A DNA stretch of 64,000 bases from an uncultured Pseudomonadota bacterium (GTDB taxonomy: Bacteria; Pseudomonadota; Gammaproteobacteria; Steroidobacterales; Steroidobacteraceae), in NCBI GenBank assembly GCA_903927005.1, contig CAIYLH010000059.1:1-64000 (forward strand). The letters are read 5' to 3'. The position numbers were made by a program, and so were the translations under genes. This document shows positions 63,149 through 64,000 of this stretch, in pieces. The notes under the pieces are model-generated. The model saw nothing but the letters and a program-made list of their open reading frames with translations. It was not told where the DNA came from and did not search any database. The first letter of the stretch is position 1; each line of letters starts with the position of its first letter.

Positions 63149-64000
63149 ATGCAGCGCATCACTTTGCTCGACGGCGGTACTGGTCGCGAGCTCAAGCGCA
63201 TCGGCGCTCCGTTTCGCCAGCCGGAGTGGTCGGCGCTCGCACTGATCGAGGCCCCGCAGTTCGTGACCCGCGTGCATGAGGCCTACGTCGAGGCCGGCGC
63301 GGATGTGATCACCACCAATAGTTACGCCGTAGTGCCGTTCCATCTCGGCGCCGGGCGGCACGCGGCCGACGGCCTGCGACTCGCCGCGCTGTCCGGCACT
63401 CTCGCGCATGACGTTGCCGCGAAGTCACCACGGCCGGTTCTCGTCGCAGGCTCCCTGCCGCCCGTCTGCGGCTCCTACCGCGCTGACCTGTTCGATGCCG
63501 CCATCGCCCGGCCGCTGCTGCAGACGATTGTGGACGGCTTGCGGCCTAGCGTTGATCACTGGCAGGGCGAGACTCTCAGTGCGATCGAGGAGGCTGACCT
63601 GATCCGCGCCGTGGTGGGCCAGGACGGCAAGCCGCTGTGGCTGTCATTCACGCTCGCCGATGGGCATCTTGCGGCCGAAGCGCCGCGGCTGCGTTCGGGC
63701 GAGTCGGTCGAGGACGCCGTACGCGCGGCGGTGCGACTCGGTGCCGCGGCGGTGCTGTTCAACTGCAGCCAACCCGAAGTGATGGGGGCCGCCGTGACAA
63801 TCGCCCGTGATCTGCTCGCAACGCTCGCGCCAAACTTGCAGATCGGCGTCTACGCGAACGCATTCCCGCCGCAGCGGGCCGACGCTGATGCGAACGCCGA
63901 TCTGCTCGAGATCCGGGCCGACCTGACGCCCGCTGGCTACCTTGGCTGGGCGCGCGACTGGGTCGCGCGGGGCGCCAGCATCATCGGTGGATGCTGCGGA
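63149..64000 (+). CDS. Homocysteine S-methyltransferase family protein, 3' end cut by window edge
   Basis: 284 codons are visible from ATG 63149, open at the edge. Pfam S-methyl_trans-type barrel: LLDGGTGRELKRIG at the start and EAGADVITTNSYA. The zinc-binding cysteines are Cys206 (FNCSQPE) and Cys282-Cys283 (IIGGCCG). Family members move methyl from S-methylmethionine, betaine or methyl-THF to homocysteine. The substrate is not visible; a betaine-type donor would tie in with the methylamine island but this is unproven. Confidence 0.92.
   Translation, partial: MQRITLLDGGTGRELKRIGAPFRQPEWSALALIEAPQFVTRVHEAYVEAGADVITTNSYAVVPFHLGAGRHAADGLRLAALSGTLAHDVAAKSPRPVLVAGSLPPVCGSYRADLFDAAIARPLLQTIVDGLRPSVDHWQGETLSAIEEADLIRAVVGQDGKPLWLSFTLADGHLAAEAPRLRSGESVEDAVRAAVRLGAAAVLFNCSQPEVMGAAVTIARDLLATLAPNLQIGVYANAFPPQRADADANADLLEIRADLTPAGYLGWARDWVARGASIIGGCCG

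Overview
The window is a GC-rich, densely coded chromosomal segment from a Gram-negative bacterium. Two TonB-dependent receptors, an LpxA-type acyltransferase, MscL, lipoproteins and Tat-type leaders point to a member of the Pseudomonadota, most likely a gammaproteobacterium. The species cannot be fixed from sequence alone. No rRNA, tRNA, CRISPR array, integrase, transposase or phage gene was seen, so this reads as a metabolic stretch of chromosome rather than a mobile island.

Left part (1-8157, minus strand): a copper pair (a Tat-exported 13-cysteine Csp1-type copper store and a DUF2946-like protein), then a complete urease cluster in the order small ORF-ureD-ureA-ureB-ureC-ureE-ureF-ureG. 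A TonB-dependent receptor follows directly and runs off the left edge. At 8207-13136 a LysR regulator is divergent from a glutarate-utilisation set: glutaryl-CoA dehydrogenase, a class III CoA-transferase and an aldehyde dehydrogenase. At 13140-16728 lie small conserved proteins, including two overlapping lysine/arginine-rich mini-genes of 48 and 34 codons, a YaiI/DUF188 protein, a secreted Arg/Pro/Gln-rich protein and a cupin.

The most coherent block is 16751-31371. A minus-strand run encodes an MttB-superfamily methyltransferase, a dimethylglycine-dehydrogenase-like flavoprotein with a GcvT-type C-terminus, an MFS transporter, an exported M19 dipeptidase and a ureohydrolase. A divergent plus-strand run encodes a TetR/BetI-like regulator, a complete heterotetrameric sarcosine oxidase (soxBDAG, every junction a 4-base stop/start overlap) and a LysR regulator. 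Together these could strip methyl groups stepwise (betaine-like substrate to dimethylglycine-like to sarcosine to glycine), passing one-carbon units to tetrahydrofolate. Urea from the ureohydrolase could be consumed by the urease. No Rieske betaine monooxygenase and no corrinoid protein is present in the window, so the first step would have to work in a different way from the well-known routes.

Right part (31385-64000): a mosaic of catabolic and housekeeping genes, often single or in short operons. It includes a phosphoethanolamine-methyltransferase-like enzyme, a cysteine-desulfurase-like PLP enzyme, two further DAO-family flavoproteins, three exported amidohydrolases, a ThDP enzyme, a two-DTG retropepsin-like protein, Ada, a Tat-exported glycosylasparaginase coupled to an amidohydrolase and an MHS transporter, and an operon of TonB receptor, PQQ alcohol dehydrogenase, SnoaL-like lipoprotein and MFS transporter. 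Further on are a stand-alone LpxA homologue, an inositol-monophosphatase-family enzyme, two pirins around a metallo-beta-lactamase-fold protein, MscL and a partial homocysteine S-methyltransferase at the right edge. The overall theme is scavenging of amino-acid-derived, methylated and amide nitrogen compounds.
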